Of a DNA stretch of 24,367 nt, positions 16,271-24,367 are shown one piece after another (the first letter of the stretch is position 1; each line of letters starts with the position of its first letter). The stretch spans positions 62,825 through 87,191 of the forward strand of contig DKPS01000280.1 in the NCBI GenBank assembly GCA_002471345.1. Reading direction: 5' to 3'. The DNA comes from Saprospiraceae bacterium UBA7328 (GTDB taxonomy: Bacteria > Bacteroidota > Bacteroidia > Chitinophagales > Saprospiraceae). The notes beneath the pieces were generated by a model. It made no database searches and was not told the origin of the DNA. It worked only from the letters and a program-made list of their open reading frames with translations. Position numbers and translations under genes: made by a program.

Positions 16271-18076
16271 TTAGATATCATCGCCACGCAAAATACGATA
16301 TCTCTTTCTGGCTTCAATAGCAAATGTGCTATCAGTGAAGTCTATGAAAAGACGTTGATATAGCTCTTTTGCTTTTTCAATGTCTTCAAACACGGTCTCT
16401 TGCATTTGTGCAAGTTTGAATAGAGCATTGTCACCTCTAATTTCTTCAGAATGATTCTTTACCACTATTTCAAAATATGAAGCAGCAGAATCATAATTCT
16501 TTTGATTTAAATCAATCAAACCTTTAGAATATAAAACATCATCTTGAAGTGTATGCCCAGGAAACTTTGTTACTAAATCATCCAATTTATTTTTGGCTTC
16601 TTCAAATTTGTTTTGAAAAACTAGAAGTTCAGCCTCTGCATACATTTTAAGAGGGGCATAAGTAGTATCTAGATTAGCATTGTCCATTATAAATACTGAT
16701 AATTCAATAGCATCATTGGAGATTAGCTTGGTTGTAGCTGATTTTAGTATGCCAAATTGTTCTTGTGCCCACTCGAAGTCACCAATGTAGTATGAGAGCT
16801 TTGCATTCTTGTATCTAGCATTCTCTCCTAAATAACCTTCTCTAAAAGACTTATCAACTTGAGAATAAAGAAGAGTTGATTCCCAGTTTTCTCCTTGAAT
16901 GAGGTAATAATCAGCAAGACTTAGTTTGGCATTTGCCTGAATAATCTTATTTAGTCCTTTAAACTCTATGAGGTTTTTTAAGATTGATATGGCTGCAGTT
17001 GTATTCGACAAGTATAGCGCTTCTAGTTCTGCTAAAGCACTGATAATTAGTGCTGTTCGATTATTTCTCCCAAACTCATCTAGGAATTTCACATATTCTG
17101 TTTTGAGATCTATGAGAGACTCTTTTGAATGGAATGGATCTTGAATTATTTTCTTTCTTTTCGTTTTAAGAAGCTCCTTTTTGGCATCTATATAAAAGCT
17201 ATTTGCTTGACCTTTATTCTCAATTATATAGCTAAATGCTTTTATGGCAGTATCATAGTCTTTGTCATTGGAGGCAATTTGAGCCATACGAAAGACACGA
17301 TTGCCATTCTCAGAAAGTCTCATATCTAAGGCACGAGCTTGACGCAATGCTTTACTATATTCCTTGTTTTGTATGAAAACCCATTGTATCATTTCTGGAA
17401 AGAAGATATTCTCAGGATCATTTTGTAGAAATTCATACAACTTGGATCTCAATATCTCATATTCATCTTCACCATATAGATATCTGTTAAAATGATTTTG
17501 TACAGAGGTGATTCTACTCATATCAGCCATATGGCTACGGAGATAATAGTGGATCATCTTTTCAGTCTCTCCTTTTCGCCGATAAAGATCTGATAAGTTG
17601 TAAGCGAAAAGGCTTTCATCTTTGAGAAGCTCTACTCCTTTTTCATACACTTTTAATGCATAGTCAAATTTATTAAGCCTAGTAAAAGAATTGCCGAGAG
17701 AGTTAATCTGGCCTCGATTATTAGGTAATTTTGATATTGCTAGAATATAAGTTTCATCTGCTCGCTCAAGTTCAGCCTGGCGTTCATATATGTTTCCTAG
17801 AGCAACATATAGCTGAACGGTTGACGGCATTTTCTTAAGTTGAGAATTGATGGCAGCTTCAGCTGTAGCGTATTCTTCAAGGGCAAGAAGCGATTCTATG
17901 AACCTTCCGAAGTAGTAGTCATTATAGCCATTCTGATCAGAAAGCTTTTTGTAAAGTTGGCCAGACTTCTCATATTCTCCTGATTGATAATAATATTGAG
18001 CCAGTTTGGCCTCTTTTTGAGAGAACAAAGACATACTGCTTGTCAACAGAAAAATAAAAAGTAAAACTTGCTTCAT
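16271..18076 (-). CDS. Secreted TPR-repeat protein
   Basis: A 601-residue protein with a signal peptide (MKQVLLFIF... to SLFSQ, about 20 residues) and tetratricopeptide-like helical repeats along nearly its whole length. The clearest repeats are at the N-terminus (AQYYYQSGEYEKSGQLYKKL; ALGNIYERQAELERADETY) and near the C-terminus (LAQMQETVFEDIEKAKELY). TPRs bind other proteins; no catalytic domain is visible. The ATG at 18076 is used because it begins the signal peptide directly; a GTG 12 nt upstream adds only four residues. It precedes the M50 peptidase by 17 nt. A periplasmic or outer-membrane scaffold role is possible, but the partner is unknown. Confidence 0.8.
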   Translation of the reverse strand: MKQVLLFIFLLTSSMSLFSQKEAKLAQYYYQSGEYEKSGQLYKKLSDQNGYNDYYFGRFIESLLALEEYATAEAAINSQLKKMPSTVQLYVALGNIYERQAELERADETYILAISKLPNNRGQINSLGNSFTRLNKFDYALKVYEKGVELLKDESLFAYNLSDLYRRKGETEKMIHYYLRSHMADMSRITSVQNHFNRYLYGEDEYEILRSKLYEFLQNDPENIFFPEMIQWVFIQNKEYSKALRQARALDMRLSENGNRVFRMAQIASNDKDYDTAIKAFSYIIENKGQANSFYIDAKKELLKTKRKKIIQDPFHSKESLIDLKTEYVKFLDEFGRNNRTALIISALAELEALYLSNTTAAISILKNLIEFKGLNKIIQANAKLSLADYYLIQGENWESTLLYSQVDKSFREGYLGENARYKNAKLSYYIGDFEWAQEQFGILKSATTKLISNDAIELSVFIMDNANLDTTYAPLKMYAEAELLVFQNKFEEAKNKLDDLVTKFPGHTLQDDVLYSKGLIDLNQKNYDSAASYFEIVVKNHSEEIRGDNALFKLAQMQETVFEDIEKAKELYQRLFIDFTDSTFAIEARKRYRILRGDDI

Positions 18077-18211
18077 CTTAGAATACACTATTATCTATCC
18101 AAAACGTAGATTCGGATATTAAAGTTGCTCGAAGACTGATAGCAGAGTAAATGGTATTTAGGGTAAGATGAATAACTGTGCAGCAATTAGTTTTGGCTGA
18201 CAAACATATTT

Positions 18212-19002
18212 TTAATGGTAAGGCCAATTTAGCTTAAACGTAATAGGCATGGTGAATTTAATTCTTACCGCTTTGCCTCCATGTCTAACTGGATTCCATT
18301 TACTTGGTATATCATTCATGCTATTAACTACATCTAATTAAACTTTACCAAAACCGCGACCTATATCTCTCAAAATTTCAGCATCTAATACACTTCCATC
18401 AGTAATCACTAAGAACTTGACTATCAGTTTTCCTCCTGTTCCGTTTTCTTTGGCGACAATGGGATATTTGAGATTTTTATCTAGATACTGAAGTAACTTT
18501 TTATCTCTACACTTTTTCTTTTTGCTTTATTTCCACTATCATGGCCTGGAAACTCTGGCATTTTCTCTGAATACGATCTTACTTCTTCTAAACCTTCTTC
18601 ATCCTTAGACGGCAGTGGAGTGAGCATAAGTTTTATTTATTAACCGTTTTGATCTCCTCATCTTCCGTTATGCTCATATCCAAAAATTTAGGTTCGTCGA
18701 TGGGAGTTTCTTCTGGGACTTCTTTTTTTATTGGAGGTAGGGGACAGAGTGGAGGATTAGGAAGGTTCATCGTTCGAGGAGGTTCTATTTCTTATTCTTT
18801 AGAATCCCAAATTTCAAAAACGAAATGTGAATCATTGGTATCATAACTGGTCCATAAGAAAGCCATTAAAGTGAAGTATAAAACTCCTATAAGCCACATT
18901 TTGAAGAAAATGGATCTATATTGAAAATCGTTGACTTCTGGTTATTTCGTTCTATTTTGAATCCAATTTTTTTTTACCATTCTTTAATTGGGGTCGGTTC
19001 AT
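18212..19002 (-). pseudogene. Degenerate tonB-like gene (energy transducer)
   Basis: Reading the minus strand across frames rebuilds a TonB-type protein of the expected size (about 263 codons). It starts at ATG 19002 (MNRPQLKNGKKK), has a membrane segment (IFFKMWLIGVLYFTLMAFLW, near 18910-18855), a Pro-rich linker (LPNPPLCPLPP) and a TonB C-terminal domain. That domain keeps the pattern EKMPEFPG, YLDKNLKYP, VAKENGTGGK, FLVITDGSV, RDIGRGFG, KWNPVRHGGKAVRIKF, MPITF. The frame changes three times, between 18954 and 18899, between 18633 and 18600, and near 18490. Internal stops are at 18952-18954, 18792-18794, 18633-18635 and 18338-18340. No part can make a working TonB. All neighbouring genes are intact, so this looks like true decay rather than poor sequence. 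It occupies most of the space between the TPR gene and lpd. Confidence 0.82.
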
Positions 19003-19004
19003 TT

Positions 19005-19097
19005 TTAGAAAAAATTGTTGTACCACAAATAATATGCAATTATTAGAAACCCAATAAGAAGCATAGGAATGGCATTAACAGTAGGAGTGATTTCCAT
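19005..19097 (-). CDS. Possible 30-residue single-span membrane peptide
   Basis: A short ORF from ATG at 19097 to TAA at 19005-19007 encodes 30 residues with one hydrophobic span (AIPMLLIGFLIIAYYLW) and a short aromatic tail. It ends 2 nt before the start of the decayed tonB-like gene, as if the two were once one operon, yet its own frame is clean. No Shine-Dalgarno sequence is visible, which is normal for this phylum. I do not recognise a family. In AT-rich DNA such an ORF can arise by chance. The remaining spacer to lpd (19098-19254) holds only an 8-bp inverted repeat at 19200-19228. Confidence 0.35.
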   Translation of the reverse strand: MEITPTVNAIPMLLIGFLIIAYYLWYNNFF

Positions 19098-19254
19098 AGT
19101 TTGAATATTTTTATTTGCTCATTAAGCAGACCAGCCGAGAATTAATGTTCTAGCAAGGTTTACAGAATGGCTCTTCTTTATTTAAAGATGCGGGGCAATG
19201 TGATTTTGTAGAAATGTTTAAAAATCACTTACACAATATTAGCCTATGCTTATA

Positions 19255-20643
19255 TTAAATATGAATAGCTCTATTGCCAGTCGCTGCTAATGCAGCCTCT
19301 TTTACTGCCTCTGAGTAAGTGGGATGAGGATGACATATACGAGACATATCTTCAGCTGAACCCCTGAATTCCATCAAAGCCACAGCTTCCATGATGAGAT
19401 CTGCTGCTCGTGCACCTACCATGTGCACTCCTAATATTTCATCTGTGTCTTTATGCGCTAGGACTTTTATCACTCCTTCTGTGTCCATGCTTGCTCTTGA
19501 TCTGCCCAAGGCTTTCATTGGAAACTTTCCCACTTTATAAGGGGTGCCTTTTTCTTTCAGAGCTTCCTCTGTAGATCCTACAGAAGCCACTTCTGGCCAT
19601 GTATATACCACTCCAGGAATCAAGTGATGATTAATATGGGGTTTCTGCCCAGCTAAATATTCTGCAACATAAACACCTTCTTCTTCGGCCTTGTGAGCCA
19701 ACATCGGTCCTTTTACTACATCGCCAATGGCATATACATTTGGTAGATTGGTTTGGAAGTGACCATTGATGTCTATTCTCCCTTTATCATCGGATGGAAT
19801 TCCGACCTTGTCTAATGCCAAACCATCGGTATATGCTTTTCTTCCTATTGCAACAAGACAAAAATCGGCATCTATTGTAAATCCATCACCACCATCTTTT
19901 TTCTCAACCTCTACAGATACTTTAGTTTTCGTAGAATTGACAGTTGTCACCTTATGACTCAAATGGAACTTTATTCCCAATTTTTTCAACGATCTGCGCA
20001 TTTCCTTTGAAACATCAGTGTCCATTTCTCCTAGAATGTGTTTTTGGAATTCTACGACTTCCACAGCTGTGCCCAAACGAGCATAGACACTTCCTAATTC
20101 TAGCCCAATTACACCAGCTCCGATTACCACCATTTTCTTTGGCACTTTAGTAATATTTAGAGCCTCTGTGGATGTAATCACTCTTTTTCCGTCATAATTA
20201 AATGAAGGAGGGCAAATCGGTTCTGATCCGGTGGCAATTATTATATTTTTTGCTTTTATCTCTTGGTCACCAACTTTAAGTGTGGTGGAGTCTACAAAGG
20301 ACCCATGACCCTGAATAACCTCAATTTTATTCTTTTTCATTAAGTAGTCAATGCCTTTGACAGTTACATCTACTACTTCGTCTTTACGTTTTATCATCTG
20401 AGGCATGTCGACCTTGGGGACATTGATTTTAATGCCATGATCCGCAAACTTTTCTACAGCGGCATGAAAGTGCTCAGATGAATCCAATAATGCCTTGGAT
20501 GGAATACATCCTACATTGAGACATGTGCCTCCAAGTGTACTCTCTTTCTCTATTAAGGCTACTCTCATTCCCAATTGGGCACACCTGATCGCAGCTACAT
20601 ATCCTCCCGGACCTGCGCCGATAATTGCTACATCAAAACTCAC
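19255..20643 (-). CDS. lpd: Dihydrolipoyl dehydrogenase (E3)
   Basis: A 462-residue FAD- and NAD-dependent disulfide oxidoreductase that re-oxidises lipoamide in 2-oxoacid dehydrogenase complexes and the glycine cleavage system. The FAD-binding GxGxxG is at 9-14 (GAGPGG), the redox disulfide is C41/C46 in GGTCLNVGCIPSK, the NAD-binding motif is GAGVIGLELGSV, and the active dyad is H440 and E445 in HPHPTYSE. The length and all motifs are normal. It begins 2 nt after the ricT stop, so it shares a transcript with holB-ricT. No E1 or E2 gene is nearby. Confidence 0.96.
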   Translation of the reverse strand: MSFDVAIIGAGPGGYVAAIRCAQLGMRVALIEKESTLGGTCLNVGCIPSKALLDSSEHFHAAVEKFADHGIKINVPKVDMPQMIKRKDEVVDVTVKGIDYLMKKNKIEVIQGHGSFVDSTTLKVGDQEIKAKNIIIATGSEPICPPSFNYDGKRVITSTEALNITKVPKKMVVIGAGVIGLELGSVYARLGTAVEVVEFQKHILGEMDTDVSKEMRRSLKKLGIKFHLSHKVTTVNSTKTKVSVEVEKKDGGDGFTIDADFCLVAIGRKAYTDGLALDKVGIPSDDKGRIDINGHFQTNLPNVYAIGDVVKGPMLAHKAEEEGVYVAEYLAGQKPHINHHLIPGVVYTWPEVASVGSTEEALKEKGTPYKVGKFPMKALGRSRASMDTEGVIKVLAHKDTDEILGVHMVGARAADLIMEAVALMEFRGSAEDMSRICHPHPTYSEAVKEAALAATGNRAIHI

Positions 20644-20645
20644 TA

Positions 20646-21962
20646 TTATTCCTTATTCTTTGATTTATTATTATTAGGTCTCTTTTTAGATGAAGGTTTG
20701 TTTCTCCTCATCTTATTATTATTACTTGACTTCTCTTGACCTGATTCCTTTCCTCTTTCTCCTTTAGGGCCATTTTTTCCTCTTGATTTATTATTTCTAG
20801 AATTCCTGCTTCCTTTATAGTTCTTTCCACCTTTTCCTTTTCTTCTTTTCTTTTTAATTTCTGGAAGTTCTATCTCACCTGTCACATCAGCAAATTCTAT
20901 CTCATCACCATCAGGTGAGCTTTCTCCAGGAATCCAACCGGAAGAGACAGCACCCAATAATTTATCTGGTTTTTTACCTTTATCATTTAGAGTTTTGATT
21001 TCAGCAACCCTCTCTTTGGTAACCGCTACAACTGTGCCACGCCTTCTTTCAGATTTTAATATATAAAACATGATCCCTTTGAAGATATCTGTCTTCATAA
21101 GCTCGGCTGTTCCTTCTTCAGTCTGAAGCCTATCTACATGCTTGGGAAATCCTTTTAATGCATCAAGGTAAGTATCTAGTTCATAGTTAAGACAACACTT
21201 AAGTCTACCACATTGTCCTGAAAGCTTGGTCTGATTTATTGCTAGATTTTGATATCTGGCTGCAGTAGTGGTTACTGATTTGAAATCAGAGAGCCAAGTA
21301 CTGCAACATAATTCTCGGCCACATGCCCCAACTCCCCCGATACGAGCTGATTCTTGCCTAGACCCTATCTGCCGCATCTCTATTTTTACCTTGAATTCTT
21401 TGGCAAAATTTCTTACAAGTTCCCTAAAATCAATTCTACCTTCAGCAGTGTAATAAAAGGTAGCTTTTCTTCCATCACCTTGAAACTCAACATCACCTAT
21501 TTTCATGTCAAGATCTAGAGTTCGAGCTATTGCTCGTGCTCGAATCATACTATCCCTTTCCTTAGATCTAGCAAAATCAAGTTTTTCTATATCCCTGTCA
21601 TGAGCTTTCCTTACTATACCATGTGAAACACTATCTTCAGAAACCTTTTTCTTTTTCATTTGAAGACGAACCAGCTCTCCTGAAAGGGTGATTCTTCCAA
21701 TGTCTAGACCACTATTTGATTCTACAACAACTAGGTCACCTGTTTCGGCATTAGAATAATCTGTTTTCTTAAAAAAGTCTTTGCGCGCACCATTTTTAAA
21801 ACTAACCTCGACCATTTTATATTCGGTAGGATCATGTACATCTAGTGCAGATAACCAATCGAAGGTATTCATTTTGTTACATCCCCCTGAGGTGCAGTGT
21901 CCGTTGCTACCACATCCTTTGGGGACTCCGTCCATTCCTACGGAACATCCAGCACATCCCAT
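20646..21962 (-). CDS. ricT: PSP1-domain protein RicT, with a basic low-complexity tail
   Basis: A 438-residue RicT/PSP1 protein. In Bacillus RicT acts with RicA and RicF in an iron-sulfur-containing complex that influences RNase Y; in this phylum the role is not established. Conserved cysteines are C214, C219, C220 (ACGRELCC) and C251, C256, C257 (CGRLKCC), which fit cluster binding. An extra N-terminal Cys-rich segment carries C3, C6, C17, C23 and C28, and is, I believe, a Bacteroidota feature. From about residue 370 the tail is almost only Lys, Arg, Asn, Gly and Ser, without hydrophobic residues, so it is probably disordered and may bind RNA. It starts 15 nt after holB and ends 2 nt before lpd. 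Confidence 0.9.
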   Translation of the reverse strand: MGCAGCSVGMDGVPKGCGSNGHCTSGGCNKMNTFDWLSALDVHDPTEYKMVEVSFKNGARKDFFKKTDYSNAETGDLVVVESNSGLDIGRITLSGELVRLQMKKKKVSEDSVSHGIVRKAHDRDIEKLDFARSKERDSMIRARAIARTLDLDMKIGDVEFQGDGRKATFYYTAEGRIDFRELVRNFAKEFKVKIEMRQIGSRQESARIGGVGACGRELCCSTWLSDFKSVTTTAARYQNLAINQTKLSGQCGRLKCCLNYELDTYLDALKGFPKHVDRLQTEEGTAELMKTDIFKGIMFYILKSERRRGTVVAVTKERVAEIKTLNDKGKKPDKLLGAVSSGWIPGESSPDGDEIEFADVTGEIELPEIKKKRRKGKGGKNYKGSRNSRNNKSRGKNGPKGERGKESGQEKSSNNNKMRRNKPSSKKRPNNNKSKNKE

Positions 21963-21977
21963 TTTTCAATATTTATA

Positions 21978-23123
21978 TTAAACCTCTGTTGCCAGAGTGC
22001 TCTTTTTAAAAATCTTCCCTATCTGAAGCGACCCTTGAAATAAAAGTATTCTGGGGTTCGCATTTCGTTGTAAGAGAACATATGTTTCATTAACGACATC
22101 TGAAATCTCTCCGATATGTTCAATCGTCAAATTATTTAAAGTTACATTCTTTTGAATTATAATACGTTCTCTATTGTTTAATTTACTCATTTCTATACCT
22201 GTAAATCTTATATGGACAACTTCTCTAAGTGTTTTTAGGAAATAGATTAAAAGACCTTTTTGTTCTTCTTTTCCTAAATCAATAAATTTATTGATCCAGT
22301 TTCTAATGTCTAAAGCACTTCTTGATCGGGCAATCTCTAACCATTCTAGAATGAAATCAAGAGAGATGTCTTCTTTTATAGATAGAAGAGTTTTTGCTTT
22401 GCTATAATTTCCTTCAGCTAAAAAACTTACCTTTTTAGCCATCTCAGAGTCCAGTTGGTGTTTGTGCTCCAGTGCAAGTTGTAGTGTTTCATCTGAGATT
22501 CGAGGGACGTTGATGATTTGACATCGTGATGTTATAGTTTTTAAAACTGTATCAATAGAATTCCCTACGAATATTATAATACTATTTTTTGGGGGCTCTT
22601 CAATTAGTTTGAGTAATTTGTTGCCATTGTTTCCAAGGTATTGTGGCATCCAAATTATTTGAACTTTATGTTCAGATTCAAAGGGTTTTAATGAGAGATT
22701 GCTAATAATTTGATTGCACTCAGAAACATTAATGTCACCGACACTTGTGGAAGAACTTATGGAGATTATCCATTCAGAATGAGACTGATAGCCATCTTTG
22801 GACAATATTGTTCTCCATTCATTTATGAAATCTTTTGAAGTAGTTTCAGCTCTTTTTTTCGCGTTGTTTTTCACAACTGGGAAGGCGAAATTTAAATCCG
22901 GATGAATGTATTTTGTTGCCTTTTGATAGGATTTAGATTCAGATAGGTTTTCTCTTTCTTTTTTTGGAGTTAAAATATAAGAGGAAATCGCCAGAGCTAT
23001 TGCTAAAGGTCCATAACCAGACTGCCCTTTTAGAAAAATGGCATGAGGCATCTTATCCTCATCCACCAATTTTTTTAACTGATTGAGAAGCTCTTTTTGT
23101 CCTACAACTTGGTCAAATGTCAT
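21978..23123 (-). CDS. holB: DNA polymerase III clamp-loader subunit delta-prime
   Basis: A 381-residue AAA+ clamp-loader protein, the delta-prime subunit that helps load the sliding clamp. Family marks are FDQVVGQ at the start, the LLKLIEEPP block at 170-178 and the arginine-finger SRC motif at 199-201. The P-loop is degenerate (GQSGYGPL, with P39 where lysine is needed), as delta-prime generally does not use ATP. The zinc module that normally precedes HPDL has no cysteine here (residues 50-74). The start is placed at the ATG at 23123, giving MTFDQVVGQ; an ATG at 23156 would add 11 residues with no family match. It is the first gene of the holB-ricT-lpd run and is divergent from the YkgJ-like gene. 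Confidence 0.9.
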   Translation of the reverse strand: MTFDQVVGQKELLNQLKKLVDEDKMPHAIFLKGQSGYGPLAIALAISSYILTPKKERENLSESKSYQKATKYIHPDLNFAFPVVKNNAKKRAETTSKDFINEWRTILSKDGYQSHSEWIISISSSTSVGDINVSECNQIISNLSLKPFESEHKVQIIWMPQYLGNNGNKLLKLIEEPPKNSIIIFVGNSIDTVLKTITSRCQIINVPRISDETLQLALEHKHQLDSEMAKKVSFLAEGNYSKAKTLLSIKEDISLDFILEWLEIARSRSALDIRNWINKFIDLGKEEQKGLLIYFLKTLREVVHIRFTGIEMSKLNNRERIIIQKNVTLNNLTIEHIGEISDVVNETYVLLQRNANPRILLFQGSLQIGKIFKKSTLATEV

Positions 23124-23245
23124 TTGCAGTATCTTGTGGGCGAAGATAGTCTTCATGAAGGAATAATAGAATAATTGTTATCAAATACGAACTAGACATA
23201 TTAGATCAGAAGGCCTTAGCAAGGAGATCTCATTTTAAACAAAAA

Positions 23246-23656
23246 ATGAAGAGCCTTAAAAGAGGACCCAAATCTGAAGTGGATGCTAAAATGCACACTC
23301 TTCATGATAAAGTTTTTGAAAAAATAGATTGCCTACAATGTGCAAATTGTTGTAAAACAACTGGCCCTCTTTTCACTATCACAGATATTGCAAGAATTGC
23401 CAAGAAATTAGGAGTCAAACAAAAGCAATTTATTAAAGATTATCTTTTGATTGACGAGGATGGGGATTATGTTTTAAAGACAACACCCTGCAGATTTCTT
23501 TTATCAGATAACAGATGTAGTATCTATGATTTTAGACCCAAAGCATGTAGAGAATACCCACATACGGATATGAAGGATCAAAAGAAAATATTTGATTTAA
23601 CTCTAAAAAACGCAGCGATTTGCCCTGGAGTTTTTGATATTCTTGAAAAGCTTTAA
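23246..23656 (+). CDS. YkgJ-family cysteine-cluster protein
   Basis: A 136-residue protein with eight cysteines in the YkgJ (CxxCxxCC) arrangement: C29, C32, C35 and C36 in CLQCANCC, then C82 in TPCRFL, C91 in NRCSIYDFRP, C101 in KACREYP and C126. The family is thought to bind zinc or an iron-sulfur cluster; its reaction is unknown. The first ATG is at 23246. A purine-rich AAGGAG lies 20 nt upstream, too far for a normal Shine-Dalgarno sequence. The gene stands alone, divergent from holB with an 80-120 nt spacer. The 283 nt after it contain nothing I can identify. Confidence 0.88.
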   Translation: MKSLKRGPKSEVDAKMHTLHDKVFEKIDCLQCANCCKTTGPLFTITDIARIAKKLGVKQKQFIKDYLLIDEDGDYVLKTTPCRFLLSDNRCSIYDFRPKACREYPHTDMKDQKKIFDLTLKNAAICPGVFDILEKL

Positions 23657-23939
23657 TATGAGTAACGATTAGCTGTATAGCTAGATCTCAATAAAAATTA
23701 TCTCACTCTAAATATTAGAAGATGAAATGAGGAGGGTGTTGAATGTCTATTCGCGCTTTTGACATATACGTAAATGGAGGAGCTATGTTTTCCAGCTTAC
23801 TAACATTCTATTTGACAAGTTACTAGAAATATTTGAATGAAATTTTGCTCTCTTCCTGTATTTTCAAAATGTTTTGACTGTGGTCGAAATGATTAAATGT
23901 GAGGATTATTTGAACCTCATCCTTAAGATTTTGATTGGT

Positions 23940-24367
23940 ATGAGTAATTCTTTACTTCGATTTGTTCTTGCATTTTTTCTTTTTGGAATGCCCCTATCAC
24001 TGTTAGCCCAAATTAACATAAAAGTTGGGTATGTACCAGCTTTAGGAACATTTGAGTCTATTAGTAACTTATTTACTGAATACAACTCTACCAATAGTGA
24101 TATTGTTGAAACCCCTTTTAATGAACTCAGATTCATCCATGGTATTGATGTAGGACTTAGGTATAAGTTTGGGGTTATTGGTGTAGAGGCGGATTGGTCT
24201 AATCTCAGCAGAGAACGAGATGTTTTGCTCTATTTTTCACAAAGTGATTCATTCGATTCTAGGTTGTATAAAATTGGTATCAGTTCTATATCCATCGGTT
24301 TGGATAGTTATTTTGATAGATTTGGAATGGGTGTAGGGATCCATTCTCAGCAGCTCAAAATTGGGAG
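23940..24367 (+). CDS. Secreted protein, probable outer-membrane beta-barrel (partial, runs off the right edge)
   Basis: An ORF from ATG at 23940 stays open to the window end (142 codons). Residues 1-24 form a signal peptide (RFVLAFFLFGMPLSLLAQ). What follows alternates polar and hydrophobic residues in short strands with Gly and aromatic girdles, for example INIKVGYVPALG, GIDVGLRYKFGVIGVEADW and GISSISIGLDSYFDRFGMG, as in small outer-membrane barrels of the OmpA/porin-like type. I cannot name the family from this part. The C-terminus is not seen. No operon partner is visible upstream. Confidence 0.65.
   Translation, partial: MSNSLLRFVLAFFLFGMPLSLLAQINIKVGYVPALGTFESISNLFTEYNSTNSDIVETPFNELRFIHGIDVGLRYKFGVIGVEADWSNLSRERDVLLYFSQSDSFDSRLYKIGISSISIGLDSYFDRFGMGVGIHSQQLKIG

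Noticed and set aside
18649..18846. Plus-strand 65-codon ORF in the gap between the TPR gene and lpd
   Set aside because: It is antisense to the linker and N-terminal part of the tonB pseudogene and its composition mirrors the Pro-rich linker; no family resemblance.
19200..19228. 8-bp inverted repeat (GTGATTTT / AAAATCAC) after lpd, considered as a terminator
   Set aside because: AT-rich stem, 13-nt loop and no T-run after it in the lpd direction; too weak to call.
23221..23226. AAGGAG before the YkgJ-like gene as a ribosome binding site
   Set aside because: It is 20 nt from the ATG, beyond working distance, and other genes here lack such sites.
23906..24136. Minus-strand 76-codon ORF near the right edge
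   Set aside because: It is antisense to the signal-peptide-bearing barrel ORF starting at 23940, which has a much better protein character.
1..24367. CRISPR arrays, insertion sequences, phage or defence genes
   Set aside because: No spaced direct repeats, transposase motifs, integrase or known defence domains were seen on either strand; gene content is core.

Overview
The window is AT-rich chromosomal DNA from a member of the Bacteroidota. The phylum call rests on several things seen together: outer-membrane and envelope genes of a Gram-negative (BamA, OmpH/Skp-like, LptF/G, a heptose-phosphate adenylyltransferase, TonB remnants), signal peptides ending in an Ala-Gln pattern, almost no Shine-Dalgarno sequences, a promoter matching the Bacteroidota TTG / TAnnTTTG pattern, a RicT/PSP1 protein and a zinc-ribbon coiled-coil protein next to Nif3. 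I cannot place the class with confidence. This is mostly core housekeeping DNA. I see no insertion sequence, prophage, CRISPR array or defence island.

Layout. (1) 1-322: the start of a tRNA-like gene on the minus strand running off the left edge, with a good promoter, then AT-rich spacer. (2) 323-5994, plus strand: an M23 peptidase, a GH113-like glycosidase, panC overlapping it, a flippase-like membrane protein, rfaE2, Nif3 and a C4 zinc-ribbon coiled-coil protein, closed by a strong bidirectional terminator. (3) 6095-9669, minus strand: a tightly overlapping run deoC - SPOR protein - rodA - tgt. (4) 9768-10856 minus: an LptF/G-type permease, divergent from (5) 10980-15141 plus: uppS, bamA, ompH, an envelope-assembly group. 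(6) 15144-18076 minus: a TPR protein followed by a site-2-protease-like membrane peptidase. (7) 18212-19097 minus: a wrecked tonB-like gene preceded by an intact 30-residue membrane ORF. (8) 19255-23123 minus: holB, ricT, lpd. (9) 23246-23656 plus: a YkgJ-type cysteine-cluster protein. (10) 23940 to the right edge: the start of a secreted, probably outer-membrane beta-barrel protein.

How the genes fit together. UppS makes the lipid carrier for peptidoglycan and O-antigen, RodA polymerises glycan, the SPOR protein and M23 peptidase probably touch peptidoglycan, LptF/G exports LPS, RfaE2 makes the LPS heptose donor, and BamA with OmpH inserts outer-membrane proteins. Envelope growth is therefore the common theme. 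PanC, DeoC, Lpd, Tgt and HolB are ordinary metabolism and information-processing genes.

Points most worth a second look: the tRNA-like element at the left edge with a class-II D-arm but a GUC loop; the tonB pseudogene with three frame changes and four internal stops; the 30-residue membrane ORF beside it; loss of zinc-ligand cysteines in both Tgt and HolB; and the SPOR gene embedded in the rodA operon. I found nothing that I would call a new multi-gene system.
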